Assembly: GCA_024803745.1 (NCBI GenBank)
Contig: JANJXV010000013.1
Span: 32,096,001-32,160,000 of the forward strand
Reading direction: 5' to 3'
Length of the DNA: 64,000 nt
Source: Megascapheus bottae
Taxonomy: Eukaryota; Chordata; Mammalia; Rodentia; Geomyidae
The notes beneath the pieces were generated by a model. The model did no database searches, was not told the DNA's origin, and saw only the letters and a program-made list of their open reading frames with translations. Position numbers and translations under genes: made by a program. The stretch's first letter is position 1. Each line of letters starts with the position of its first letter. This document shows, in pieces, positions 1 to 11,790 of this stretch.

Positions 1-828
1 TGTGGCCATTATAGCTTCTCTTGGTAATGGCGAGAGTGAGAGGGTGGAGGCTGAGGGGGTGCTCAGGTAATGTAACATTAAACTTTGAAAGAAGGTTATT
101 TTTTTTCAGAGACATTTTTATTCTTAGCCTAAGCAAAGATCAAGCTGCATAACACCTCCATAGGCAACTCCCACTCGGCTGACTCAGGAAGAGCTCAGTT
201 TTCGAGTCTCCAACATTAGGCTCCAAATGCCTCCAATGCCTCACTCTGCATGTGTCTAAGCCTCTTTGCGGGAAGCTCCTGTTGTCTACCCTTTTCTCAG
301 CTGTTCATCTACTATTAATTCTTCTCCCCATGTCAGGAAATCCTGCTCAGTTGTCTCCTTGCATGGCTGTTACACAACCCATGGAGTGTTCTGTAGCTGT
401 TCTTTCCCCTTAGCTACTGTCTGATGCCTAAAGTTGACTTTCACCCACTTAGGTACCGAATGTGCCTTTGTATGCTAGTTATTACATCTGGGACCAGGCA
501 ACCAAGGGTGCAAAAGAGAAATTAGAATTGTTTGTTCCAATAGAGGGGTGTGGCCAAAGGGTAATAAGTAAATTAATTTTAGGTTACATCATGTACTATG
601 AAGGAAATGAGAACAAGTTAGGGATAGATCCACATAGGATATCTCAGTAGCATTATCAAAGAAGGATTTTCTGTCTAGGTAAAATGTTAGCCATGACCTG
701 AAATAAGAGAAGTAAATTATGTGAAATTCTCTTTCAAAAACATGGATAACTTCCATTCATCATTTTGTTCCTTATCAGTAAGAATAAATCACGATATATG
801 AATTATGCGATTAAACTACTTACGAGTT
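1..828. other. Unique non-coding DNA
   Basis: No repeat, RNA gene or credible coding exon recognised. The only open frame, 62 codons at 462-650, has no motif and no recognisable family. The sequence is AT-rich and poor in CpG. Confidence 0.5.
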
Positions 829-830
829 AT

Positions 831-1046
831 GTGCCAGTGGCTCAAGTGATCTTAGCTACTCAGAAAGCTGAGATCTGAGACTGCAATTCAAAGCCAGACT
901 GGACACGAAAATCCCTAGTACTCTTATCTCCAATTAATCACCAGAAAACTGGAAATAGCTCTGTGGCTGAAAGTGGTAGAGTGAGCTGAAGAGCTCAAAA
1001 ACAACATCCAGGCCCAGAGTTCAGGCCCCATGATTGACAAAAGAAA
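831..1046 (+). mobile_element. B1-Geo composite SINE
   Basis: The left part is 7SL/B1-like: it keeps the run 'cttagctactcagaaagctg' and the 'aaagccagactggac' block. The right part, from about 945, is the Geo-type monomer with 'gctgaaagtggtagag' and a degenerate 'gagttcaggcccc' B-box-like end. Flanks 812-830 and 1047-1062 share 'taaactactta', consistent with a decayed target-site duplication. The element is moderately diverged. Confidence 0.8.
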
Positions 1047-1233
1047 TAAACTACTTAAGTTTATGTTCAAATGATTGCACATGAAAATCACTGCACAATA
1101 TTTAAATAGTATTTTATCCACTGAATTGCAAGGTTTCTAATAACCCTCTGTATCCTGTGGCTAATATGTGCCATGAAATTTGCATTCTACACCTTCCCCT
1201 GACTTGGTACCCAAAAACTGGTGAAATGTTTTC

Positions 1234-1434
1234 TTTTTTTTTTTTTTTTGCCAGTCCTGTGGCTTGAGCTCAGGGCCTAAGTACTGTCCTTGGACTTTTT
1301 CAAGGCTAAAGCTCTACCACTTGAGCCACAGCACCATTTCTGGCTTTTTTTATGTATGTGGTACCAAGGAATCAAACCTGGGTCTTCGTGCATGCTAAGC
1401 AAGCACTCTACCACTAGGCCAAACTCCTGGCCCC
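1234..1434 (-). mobile_element. IDL-Geo dimeric SINE
   Basis: Read on the minus strand, a tRNA-Ala/ID-like left monomer is followed by the right (Geo) monomer and a poly-A tail, which appears on the plus strand as the T run at 1234-1249. The A box 'tggcctagtgg' (minus strand) is intact. The B-box region is 'aggtttgattcc', slightly diverged. Non-autonomous; its retrotransposition depends on L1 enzymes. Confidence 0.88.
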
Positions 1435-1748
1435 ATAGCTGGCAAAGTTCTTAACCTTCCTTCATCTTAAGATTTTATTCTGTAAAATCATCACATTAAA
1501 CTGGATGTTTTATCAGCATTTGAATTTTCAACCCCCAAATTCTGTATCTGCAAAATTCTTTAATAGATTGAGGGGAGTAGTACCAAAAATAAAAATATAA
1601 GAAGAGGAGCAAAACATGGGTCAAAGACCCTGTACAACAACTTATTCTCCAAAGAAGCTAGAGCATAGCAAATTTGGGAAAGTCAAGTATGTTGGGTAAA
1701 CTTGATTGCTCTTCCTATGAAGTAAATGTTGATACAATGTTTTCTAGG
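1435..1748. other. Unique non-coding DNA
   Basis: Short gap between two SINEs. No feature recognised. Confidence 0.4.
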
Positions 1749-1962
1749 TCTAGGCTCCTACCTGTCATTCTGGCCATTTAGGAGGCTGAGATCTGAAAAT
1801 CACAGTTTGAAGCCAGCTTGGGCAGGAAAACCCCTGAGATTCTTATCTCAAATTCACCACCAAAGGCCAGAAATGGGAATGAGGCTCAAGTAGTAAAGTG
1901 CTAGTCTTGGGTAAAAGTGCTCAGAGACAGTGCCCAGTCCCTGAGTTCAAGCCGCAGGACTA
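1749..1962 (+). mobile_element. B1-Geo composite SINE
   Basis: 7SL/B1-like head ('ggaggctgagatctga', 'gaagccagcttgggcagg') joined near 1862 to the Geo right arm ('aggctcaagtagtaaagtgc', 'gagttcaagccgcaggac'). The tail has been replaced or extended by the alternating (TG)n/(CA)n tract that follows. SINE tails often seed microsatellites. Confidence 0.82.
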
Positions 1963-1965
1963 GCA

Positions 1966-1996
<31 letters not shown>

Positions 1997-2046
1997 ACAC
2001 ACACACGTGTGCACACACACACACACTCATACACGCACACACACAC
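1963..2046. repeat. (TG)n-(CA)n alternating purine-pyrimidine microsatellite
   Basis: A TG tract turns through 'gtgcgcac' into CA tracts. Positions 1963-2026 alternate purine and pyrimidine for 64 bases without a break; imperfect CA units continue to 2046. The TG arm followed by the CA arm is self-complementary. It lies at the 3' tail of the preceding SINE. Confidence 0.95.
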
Positions 2047-2149
2047 TGTAAAATTCTAGTACATAACTTGTTAAAAGATCAGGATCTTTTTCATAAGTCT
2101 ATAAAGAAATTCTACCTCTATGCAAACTAGTATTATCTAAAAATATACA

Positions 2150-2960
2150 CAGAAAAGATGCTGAAGTTTGAGATCTCCAACTACCAAAGACATCCCCTAC
2201 TTCACTGACTAAGAAGCTATATTAAAACCACTGTGGACCCAGAAAGCTGGTTGTGACTTGGATGGAGATTCATAGACACAGATCCAGTTGGGTGGGAAGT
2301 GTGAGATGACAGACTCACCATAGTGGGAAGCTGAGAGCAAAAATATCAGCAGAATTGCCACCCGAATGATGTACAAATTGCAGCACAGAAACCCAAAGGA
2401 TAAAAAAGCAGGGGAATGGAACTCCTTTCCAAACTCATAAATCTCTAATAACTGAATTAAAAGACACTAAAATGGTTAGAAAGCAAGCATGTAGTTTAAA
2501 ATGTGGTCAGTAAACCCAGATTCACAAAGAATTAACATAAAGAAGTCAATTCAAGGCCTGGAAAAGAAAGTTAGCAACTTGGATGACAAACTCAGGAAGA
2601 AAATTGAGATTCTAAGGGGGAAAGAAACATTAAAAAATCCAAACTAAAAATAATCAAAATGACATAAATAAAATGCTCAATAGAGCAAATAAAAGCAGTG
2701 AAAAGCATTAAGAATAGATGGGATCAAATAGAAGAAAGAGGATAAGGAATGAAAGATAAAATGCAGAAATATTACGTTCAGAGAGTGATAAAGAAAAACA
2801 ATTCATACCTAACCTATAACTTTCAAGGATTCTAAAATATGAGCAAGAGACACCATCAGTGAATTGATGGAGTAAAAAGAAACTGAGATACAAACTAAAG
2901 GCATAAAAAGCCTGTTTATTTGAAAATAGAGCAAGTGACAGGTTCTGCAAATCTAAGTAT
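2150..2960 (+). mobile_element. Possible ancient L1 remnant, ORF1-like, heavily decayed
   Basis: The stretch is strongly A-rich on the plus strand, as L1 sense strands are. Broken frames read like the charged coiled-coil part of L1 ORF1, for example a stretch around 2705-2740 encoding an Asp-Gly/Gln-Ile followed by Glu-rich residues. No frame stays open and there is no clear 3' end or duplication. It could instead be another A-rich old LINE segment. Confidence 0.35.
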
Positions 2961-2990
2961 AGGAGGCATTGAGAATCCTAAATTGACATG

Positions 2991-3090
2991 GCCATATCGT
3001 ACATATCTATTTATCTGTATATCTGTATTTCCATAGATAGAGATATCTCTATGTGTGTATGTATATATCAATCTATTTATTTCAGATATA
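2991..3090. repeat. AT-rich low-complexity tract with short palindrome
   Basis: TATC/TATG-type low complexity. A 16-bp perfect palindrome, 'atagagatatctctat', lies at 3037-3052. Confidence 0.6.
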
Positions 3091-4759
3091 GAAAGCCACC
3101 ATAGCTACTAATACATCAATAACCATAAAATAACATAAGTTAAAAGTTAAAAATTAATATACTAAAAGTAATTGTAGTAAGTTAACATAAAAGAAGTATA
3201 GGGAATGGATAAAAAGAAAACAGAAGCAAGATTTTTCAAAAGCGATAGGCAAAGGAGAGAGAATAAGGCAATCAAATTAAAGAATAAAAAAACTAAAAGG
3301 AATATATAAAAGCAAATAAAAAGGCAAGTAAAGAAAAATGAGTCATAAAAATTACTTCAAATCTATACTTCTTTCCATGCCTCATAACCTTAGAATCTAC
3401 CAGATATCGGGATGGGATTAATTCTCAGTGAAACCTGTGGTAATTATTTTTTTCTGCTCCTACCATTCAGGATAGTTATGTGTATCATCTACAGCAGATC
3501 TAGATTCATCCTGAGGCTTTTTTTTTTGACACTGCACACTTAGAGATATTGCTATCTGCAAGGGACTTCATAGGATGTGACATGGGCAGGAGCTCACATG
3601 CTCCAGAAATCCCCAATCTAAGGTGGGGAAAACACAGAAGATAAGGAAAAGTCTCAAATGACTCCGCTCATGGGGAGTAAGTTCTGTGTTGGAGGCAATA
3701 AGGCAATCCTCACCTCAGAGAACTCTCAAACCCAGGTCTTTTCTGTGCCTCACCCTTCTCACCACAGAGAACTTGGCTACCAACTACTAAAACTTCAGCA
3801 GCCCATCTACTGCTTTTATTTCTTAGCAGTTCTGCAAAAACCATCTGGCTCTTCATGACTGTTTCTATGATCAGCAACCATCCCATCACTGTGTCATCTT
3901 GTGTCCACAGGGACAATGCATTGTCATTGTATTATGTTTTTGGATCATTAGAGTTGGTCAGTCCTAGACAATAAGCTTCCTCTCTGGCTGGCCAGTTCTT
4001 GAGGCACTTGAACTTGCTGGGTCTGTTCCTCTTAATATAATCATACATTTTAGAAATAATAAGGAAGCTATTAGATACTGGATAATTGGTAAAGAACAAG
4101 TCAACATTCTTTCCCATGCCCTTAGATTTTGTGAAAGCTGAGTTTAAAGGTGACAGACTAAATTGCCAGAGGAAATATGAAGAAAGATTGTCATCAGACT
4201 TTAGAATAAGTCTGGCTCCTTTCACATAGATTTATATTGAGAACCTGGAGCAAAAACCAGGTTAGAGTGGTTTGGAAGCAAAGGCCAGACACTAGCTGTC
4301 ACAAATCAGGAATATGAAATTTCATAAAACTGATTTCGAAGACTTTTATCTGAGAAGAAAACACTTGTAGAGTTGTACTCACAGGAGAACACATAGGAAG
4401 TTGTTGTCCCAGGAAGTGTGATGTCCTGCTACCTAAGAACTCATACGCTGCTGCATCTGGTTCCATGTGGCCTTGCTACTGTTCTCATGCCAACAGCTTC
4501 TGAGAGTATGAAGCATGAAAGTGCTGAGAGTAAGGCTGAAGATGCAATGGAAAATGCTAGGAAGTCAGATATGCCAGGAACACGGACCATCTGATGGAGG
4601 AAGCTGGAGGCACTGAACAGAAAAAGCCTCAGAGGCCACATAGCCAGGATCAACAAGGTCATGAGGCCAGGTTGACTGTCTGTTGTTTACACCATGACAT
4701 CATGTCTGTCATGACATCATGCCAGACATGAATATATAGGACAGGACGGAATGCTTTCT
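3091..4759. other. Non-coding DNA without recognised genes
   Basis: The first ~250 bases are A-rich and may continue the old L1-like decay. The rest looks unique. Short frames on both strands (3658-3858 plus, 3710-3916 minus, 3932-4225 minus, 4441-4662 minus) overlap each other and carry no known domain. Confidence 0.45.
4693..4730. repeat. Short direct and inverted repeat cluster
   Basis: The 12-mer 'catgacatcatg' occurs at 4693-4704 and again at 4710-4721. In addition 'catgtctg' (4701-4708) is the reverse complement of 'cagacatg' (4723-4730), giving an 8-bp stem with a 14-nt loop. The core TGACATCA is one transition away from the palindromic cAMP-response element. Confidence 0.6.
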
Positions 4760-5450
4760 AAATTGGGTCTTAGTAGTCTTTTGGTCACATCCCTCCTTTC
4801 TATACCCCTAGCACTCCCTTTTGTAATGGGAATGCTTAGTTGGTGATACTGTGCTTTGGAAATCTAGAACTTCCAAACATTTCTGATTTACATGAGATCC
4901 AGCTAAAGTTTTACTTGAGGCTCAGATTCTTTGGACTTGTACTTTTAAACACTGCTACAACTGTTAGAACCTTATGGACTCTTGGAGATGGACAAAATGC
5001 TCTTTGAATTATGAGATTGTTATGAGGTTTGGGGGTCCAAAAGTATAATATTATGGATTGACTATGAAATGCTTCTCTCTACCATGCAGGCTTCTGTATT
5101 GCATGTTTGATCCCCATCTGGTGAAACCATATTGGGGGTGGTAGAAACTTCAGGAAATGGGGCCTACCTGGAAGAAGTAGGTTGTTGGGGAATGGATCTG
5201 AAGGTGTTACAGTATTCCAGGTCTTATTCTCTTTTACTCCATCAGAGAGATAAGGTGTGAGACTGCTCCACCCTGAAGTGATTAATTTTGTTCCTTTAGG
5301 CTTCCTCCATCAGTGTATTCTACCTCATAATGGAACCAGCCTACTACTACAGACCAAAGCCTCTGAGTCCATGGCCAAAGCAAATCCTTCCCCACTGGAG
5401 TTCTTTATTTCAGGTCTTTTGTCACAGTGATGAAAACTCTGATCTGTTCT
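4760..5450 (+). mobile_element. LTR-like (MaLR-type) element, with adjoining internal-like sequence
   Basis: From about 5054 ('tggattgactatgaaatg') to about 5444 the text follows a family pattern I recognise from mammalian MaLR-type LTRs: a TG start, 'aaatggggcctacctgg', 'gaagtaggttgttgggg', then near the end 'caggtcttttgtcacagtga'. The 290 bases upstream (including 'cttatggactcttggagatg') look like internal sequence often next to such LTRs. No protein remains. Family assignment is from memory of the pattern. Confidence 0.5.
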
Positions 5451-5689
5451 TCAGAGATCATTCCTTTTTTACTCATAGTTCATGGGTGAAGGAAAAACCA
5501 ATGTTTTCATCTCTGGTTTGGAGAGTGAACTTTGTTGCCCAAGCTAAGTCAATCTGTGTCAATAATATGCATATGTTTTATTGGGCTGTAACAACTCATA
5601 CATAGTATCAAGTTTATCATGCCATTTCCATATATAAATTTAATGCATATTTATCATATTTATTCCCTGAACCATTTCTTTTTTATTCT

Positions 5690-6078
5690 GTTTTTTTTTT
5701 CCAGTCCTTGAACTCAGGGCCTGGGAACTGTCCCTGAGCTGCTGCTTCTTTTTTATTTCGCCAGTCCTGGGATTGAGCTCAGGGCATGAGCACTGTCCTT
5801 GGACTTTCTCAAGACTAGAGCTCTACCACTTGAGCTTCAGCACCACTTCTGGCTTTTTTCTATGTATGTGTTACTGAGAAATCGAGCCTGGGTCTTTGTG
5901 CATGGTAGGCAAGCACTCTACCACTAGGCCAAACTCCTAGCCCCACTGAGCTTCTTTTACTTAGGGCTAGCACTCTACCATTTGAGCCACAACATCACTT
6001 TCAGCATTTTCTATTTATATGGTACTGAGAAATCGAACCCAGGGCTGTATGTATGCTAGGCAGACACTCTACCACTTC
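5690..6078 (-). mobile_element. IDL-Geo dimeric SINE (outer copy, split)
   Basis: Minus-strand element interrupted by a second copy of the same family at 5748-5944. The right-arm end lies at 5690-5747 and the rest at about 5945-6078, ending with 'cagacactctaccact', the complement of the left-arm A box region. It is more diverged than the inner copy, as expected for the older host. Confidence 0.78.
5748..5944 (-). mobile_element. IDL-Geo dimeric SINE (nested inner copy)
   Basis: Complete minus-strand dimer with tail at 5748-5756 and left-arm start at 5944. It sits inside the right arm of the outer IDL-Geo copy. Flanks share about 'gcttctttt' (5743 region and 5949 region), a plausible target-site duplication. 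Confidence 0.85.
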
Positions 6079-7777
6079 TAAAGGTCTTCTAAAGGATACA
6101 CATCAGGCATAGAACTGTTAGTGGGATTTTTTTGGTCACAAAGCAAGAAGCTATTTGGTGGTAGAACCAACTGAAGAATAAATGTGAAATAGTGGGTTTG
6201 ATTTCCTGCGCATAATTCTTGGGCCTCCAGTCTAGTTATGACAGGAATTTTATACAATTGGGATTTTCAGTCATCCAAATTAATGGATTCCCCTTTTGTT
6301 GCTTAATATAGTAACTCTGTTTTTGACTTTCCACCTATAAGTTGTTGTATAATTCAAGGCTGACGGCTAGGATTCTTGGAGTTGGCTTCCCTCAGTTTTG
6401 TTTTGTTTTGTTTTCTGTTATGTACATCTTTCTCCCAGCCCATTCTAATCTTAATGACTTAAAAGAAGAACTGATTATCATCTATCATGATTCTTTAAGT
6501 TAAGTGAACTTATGTGGGACATTGTTTCTTAGTTCTCTTTTCTTGTTGTAGATGTCAACTAGTGCTAGAATCATAAAAATTCAGTTGGTTGGACTTCTTT
6601 AGTTATAAATCAGGCTGATTGCATGAGATTATTTCTTCCAGCATAAGTATAGCACAGACCATAGTAAAAGCTACAAGATTTCTTCTGATTTTGTGTCAGA
6701 GGAATTGCAGCATCTCGGGCTAATGTATTCTGTTGGTTTCAGGCAAGTCAAAATCCCAGCCCAGATTCATGTGAGAAAGATTATCACCAGAACATGAATA
6801 ATGAAAGATATATATTATGGAAGGACATCAGCAAGACTAACTGTAAAAGTATTTTTTTCCATTTTCCTACCCTGTTGAGTTCAGTTTCCCTTTGTTGTAT
6901 GAATCAATAGAATGATGGATCAGTACTCTCAGTTGTGAAACAAGGTTTGGACACAAGTGGTTTAAAGAATTTCTGTGATTTGTGTCTTTCCAACTGTAGC
7001 CCACTCTTCCCTTGAGGATTATGGTTTTCCAACTCCCTCCTTAGGCTAGGTTGCTTTTCTGCAAAATCTTTTGTTATCTCTAGAACAGAACAGAACAGAA
7101 CATATTCTGAATCAAGGTCTGGATATAATTTAAGATTTTCTGAGGAAGTGCTAGATGTTTCTTTATAACCTCCACCCCTGTGGATTTTAACATTGTTGTT
7201 TTTAGAGAAAATGTTTCCAGCTGGTAAATTCTAAACTTTCTGACACAGGTAGAAAAATATCCTCCTTGATCATAGAAAACTAGAACTGGCTGGACTCTAT
7301 GCTAATCAGAATATATCTCATTCTCTGTGGGGGAACAAACTCCACTCAATGTGCCCCTTTGAAGTGAAAGCTATTCGAATGATTTTTCTGAATGACGCAA
7401 GACTGAGCTTAGAAGAAGCAGATCAAATCTGGCTAATGAGATGAAGATGCTGAAATAGACTGAATGTCCAGCTGATATTCCTACTCATCACAGACTTGCA
7501 ATAGAAATTTGGAGAAAATATGGTCTTTTTGAAGTATGAATTCTTCAGGGAAAACAAAAGTAATAGAAATTCAGACAATTAGTGAAACAAGGTCTTCATA
7601 ATTAGCATAGGAAGGTATTGACTACAATTTGACCAAAGAATTTTTATGAAATCTTTTGCTTTCTTACATCTGCTATTTGAACCAAGAGGCCAAGAATGTC
7701 TAGAAATGCAATATGAGTAAACAGCAGCTTGGAGACTCAATTGCTTATAACAAACATTAAAATAAATATCAGCTTTG
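6079..7777. other. Unique non-coding DNA
   Basis: No gene or transposon recognised. It contains a small (GTTTT)n patch near 6396-6412 and about four GAACA units at 7083-7101. Confidence 0.45.
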
Positions 7778-7990
7778 GTTTTTGTCCATTCTGGGTTTGA
7801 ACTCAGGACCTCACACTTGTGAAGTAGGTACTAGCTAGGTGTGTACCATACCACAGCCATTTTGTTTACTTCATCTTTTTTTCAAATAGGGGTTTTTATT
7901 TTTTTTGTCCTGGCCTTGTACTAGTACCCTCCTACCTCTATACCCCTGAGTAGCTAGGACTACAGGTATGAGCCACCATGTCTGACCATC
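7778..7990 (-). mobile_element. Older B1-ID type composite SINE
   Basis: On the plus strand an antisense ID-like unit ('gggtttgaactcaggacc') precedes an antisense 7SL/B1-like unit ('gagtagctaggactacag', 'gagccaccatgtctgacc'). Read on the minus strand the order is B1 then ID. Sequence drift is greater than in the B1-Geo and IDL-Geo copies, so it is probably older. Confidence 0.7.
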
Positions 7991-8207
7991 AATCTCCTGA
8001 GAAAATGATAATTTCCCCAATTACAGAATCCTTACATAAGTTAGTTGACTGCATCTAAAACTGACTTTACAAAGAAATTATAAAGATAGAATTCCAGGGA
8101 GATATCAGGAGAAAACATATAGTCCAAAAGGGTAAGAACAAGATCAAAGCATATGTGTATTGAACTTGACATCTGTGTATATTATGTCTGTAATATTAAT
8201 AATAATA

Positions 8208-8240
8208 GAGATAGATAGATAGATAGGTAGATAGATAGAC
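8208..8240. repeat. (GATA)n microsatellite
   Basis: About eight GATA-type units with one GGTA interruption. Confidence 0.9.
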
Positions 8241-10334
8241 AATGTCTTTGAAAAACTGTCTGAGAGCAAATCTCAAGGAGAGAATAGAAATGACTTTTAA
8301 GGATGAAAAACAATGAAGATATTGAAGAAGTAAGAGGAGAGAAAACAGAAATCATGGCAATTGCAAACAAAGTAAAATACATCCTCTTGTGGCAGAAAGA
8401 AAAAGAAATAAGAAATCCTTGTAAAACTGCTGCAAACATAGGCCTTAGAGAAGTATTGCGAGTCAGCTTTCCATATAAAATGTAATTCCTTGTTTAAATT
8501 CTATTTTCCCTTTAGAAATGGAGATCCAGGAGGGAAAGTTCTATATTTATTTACCTGGAAAAATCACAAATCCTGGCCCATCATAGATTCTCTGGGGATG
8601 TAAGTGGAGGAGGAAGGAGATGGTCTAACAAGAATGTTCTGAGATCTAAATTAGGAGGGAGTACATAGCGTAAACATTCCTCCAGGAAAAGTGTCATGTA
8701 TTACTTACAAATGGATAAGTGTAATAGCATTGTCATTCAATGGCTGAGATGGATCTTCACGAGCATGGACACTATTCTTTAGTGTAAGAGTTATCCCAAG
8801 CATTTCTTTCCATTTAACATTTTAATAGTCTTTCTTGAAAAGAACATTGACTTTGAATTTCAATATTCCCAGGAATGCTTAGAAAATGATAACATGTCAC
8901 CAGCAAGAGTCATAAAAATAACTACCTGGGGGGAATGATCTTACATTTTCAGTGTCACAAATACTGCATGTAAAACCAATCCTGGCTGAATAAAGCTTTG
9001 TATTTCTATGGTAAGCAAATCTGAGCTATTTTTCCCTTTATCACAGAGTATTTACTCTGTGATGTCTAGTCTGTCTCAGCTGCAATGATGGCAGTGTGTT
9101 ACCATGCTCCATACCTGAATTGATAGTATATTTAGATTTATTCATATGGTTCCCTCTCATATAATGGTTTCTATCAGCAAACAGGGTTCCATCAGACTTT
9201 AGGTAGGTTCAGGATATCAATCAGGAATGAAATGCAAGGCTCTCATGGAAGATAAAATAGCATTTGAACTCCTCCACAATTCTGCGTTTGCTTCACCAAC
9301 CTTATCTTTCTCCTTGACCTTTCCATCCCACTCATCAAATGGTGGTGATGAACCACCCACAGACTGTACACTGGCTTTCCATTTCTGTCTGCTTAATGAG
9401 AACCAATATTTAGTTCAAAACTCTTGTGGATCACCATCTGTGAAGATTTAATACAGCACCAATTTTTCTTCCTCATGCCCATCTTGACATCTCCCTTTCC
9501 ATATCTTCTCTAATCTATGGGAAATTAAAGGAGACTCATTATGCCACTCATCTCCTTTTCTGTATCTTTTAGTGTCAGTGAGTATCAGAACCAATCTGTC
9601 CCATCCACAGAGAGATATACACATATGTATATACATGCATAAGCAAGTATGTGTGCATGTCAGCTGATACTGAATGAACAATCACAAAGATTTTTGTGGT
9701 GTGATTCTCTGAGACAGATGTATCAGTATTTGTTTCTATTTTATAATCTTATCCTCCACACATAGTGGGAAATAGTACGTTGTGATTTCAAATTTTAATT
9801 ACCTTTATGCAAAATCTAAGAAATAAGCAGTGGCCTCCATAATACAATATTAAAAGCAACAAACCATTTCAAAATAGGATCAGGATAAATAGATATTTGT
9901 GAATACACACAAAGGTATACTGATGAGATAGTGAGCTCCGAAGATACCTGAAAAGAAAAGCAACTCTGACAGATCATACATCAATTACCCAGCATCCTCA
10001 AGTGGACAGCAGGTTATCAACGGGTGAAACAATGACAAGACTCCTGTTCTATTGATATGCAGGAATGTGTGGTCTGATAAACCATATATCTCTCTATACA
10101 CATACTCATACATACTCATATACACAAGTGTATATAAGTAATGTACAGGTGTATATAGTAGCTATTAACATTATTACAGTTCTTCTGTGCTTTTCTATTA
10201 TTAGGGATAGAATTCAGATTTTTATTTCCACTAGACTTCTTATCCTCTTCCCTTGTGAAAACTCCATTTAAGATTTCCAATCATAATTATTCTTTCCTTA
10301 ATGCAAAAAGTAGTGATAGAGGAGATACATTAGG
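8241..10334. other. Unique non-coding DNA
   Basis: No repeat or gene recognised. The short frames present (for example 9227-9451) lack domains. A TA/CA-rich low-complexity patch lies near 10080-10160. Confidence 0.45.
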
Positions 10335-11790
10335 TATCCTGGGCACAGGTTGAAACTTTCTTAATAAAGACCCCAAAACACAACAAATTAAAGGAAGTTT
10401 GGACAAATGGAATTGCATTTAACTGCAGAACTTATGTATGGCAATGGACATAGCTAGTGAGATAAATGGAAAGCCCACAGAGTAGGAGAAGGTCTTCACT
10501 AGCCAGACAACAGATAAGGGCCTCATACCTAAAATATACCTACAGCTATCCCATAAAAAGATGGGCAAAAGACTGAGAGACTTTTCATTTCTTTTTTTTT
10601 TGGTTCCAGTCATGGGCTTGAGCTCAGGGCCTGAGGCCTGTCCTTGGACTTTCTCTAGGCTAGAGCTCTACCACTTGAGCCTCAGCACCACTTCTGGCTT
10701 TTTGCTATGTATGTGGCACTGAGGAATCGAACCTGGGTCTTTGTGCATGCTAGGCAAGCACTCTACCACTAGGCCAAACTCCCAGCCCCAAGACTGAGAG
10801 ACTTTTCTGATGAGGAAATAAGAATCACCTACAGACACATGAATTCTGGCCATAAAAGAAACAACTCTTAAGATTTTACCTCACTCCAGTTAGAATGGCC
10901 ATGATCAAGAAATCTAATAACAACGGATGCTGGCGGGGATGTGGCCAGGAGGGATCATTACTACACTGTTGGTGGAGTGTAAACTCATTCAATCACTATG
11001 GAAAGCAGTATGGCAGTTCCTCAAAAGACTAAACATAAAGCTCCCCTATGACTCAGCAACCCACTCATTGGCATTTGCCCAAATGTCCAGAGACAAGGAC
11101 ACACTAAATCCACTAGCACAACTATGTTCATTGCAGCATTATTTGCCATAGCAAAGATATGAAACTAACCTAGATGACCCTCAGTAGATCAAGAAGATGT
11201 GTAACTTATACACAATGAAATTCTATACTTCCATCAGAAGGAATGACATTTCCCCTTTGTAAGGAAATGGGAAGACTTGGAAAAAATTGTATTAAGTGAA
11301 GTAAGCAAGACCCAAAGGAACACAGATTCAATGATTTCCCTCATTTGTAATAATTAGTACATGTCTAGGACTCTCCTAGCAGAGGATTATAATAGCTCAA
11401 AAGCTATGTGTGTAAGATCATATAGGATGAGACTAAATCAAATGATCTCTAGGATATGGAAACAAGAGATTTCTCTTGTGTGATTGTTGTTCTTAATGTA
11501 CTATGTTATTTCTCTTCTCTTTTTTGCCCTTATGATTAATCTCATGTTGTTCCTGTATCTGACTTTGTTACCTGGTATATTGTATATACTTTTATTTGTT
11601 TATTTGAAATAGGGAAGGGATGGGAGAAAACAAGGTGATCGGGAGGAGGTAGGGGGAGGGAAATGGGGACAAAATCATGAGAAGGAGTATCAATGTGTAA
11701 GAAGTAATGCACCTACTACCTGACAAATGTAACTGTAATCCCTCTATATATTATCTCAACAATATAAAAGAAAGAAAGAAAGAAGAGAAA
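10335..11790 (+). mobile_element. 5'-truncated L1 (ORF2 C-terminal part plus 3' end), interrupted by a SINE
   Basis: Sense L1. The ORF2 remnant starts near 10335, in the region coding for the stretch around Asp-Cys-Ile-Lys-Leu of intact copies, and runs to about 11345. The cysteine-rich segment ('ggatgctggcggggatgtgg' at 10925-10944) and the Pro-Tyr-Asp-Ser segment near 11045 are recognisable. Stops and frameshifts break the frame. The 3' UTR follows, with the purine/G-rich tract at 11610-11670, the 'gtaatgcacc' block and an AAAG-rich tail at 11766-11790. The SINE at 10587-10789 splits ORF2. Confidence 0.88.
10587..10789 (-). mobile_element. IDL-Geo dimeric SINE nested in L1
   Basis: Complete minus-strand element. 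The duplication 'aagactgagagacttttc' is perfect at 10569-10586 and 10790-10807, so L1 sequence resumes exactly after the insertion. Minus-strand A box 'tggcctagtgg' and B box 'ggttcgattcc' match pol III consensus, so this is one of the better preserved copies. Confidence 0.96.

Noticed and set aside
3037..3052. 16-bp palindrome in AT-rich DNA
   Set aside because: It is expected within TATC/GATA low-complexity sequence; not notable alone.
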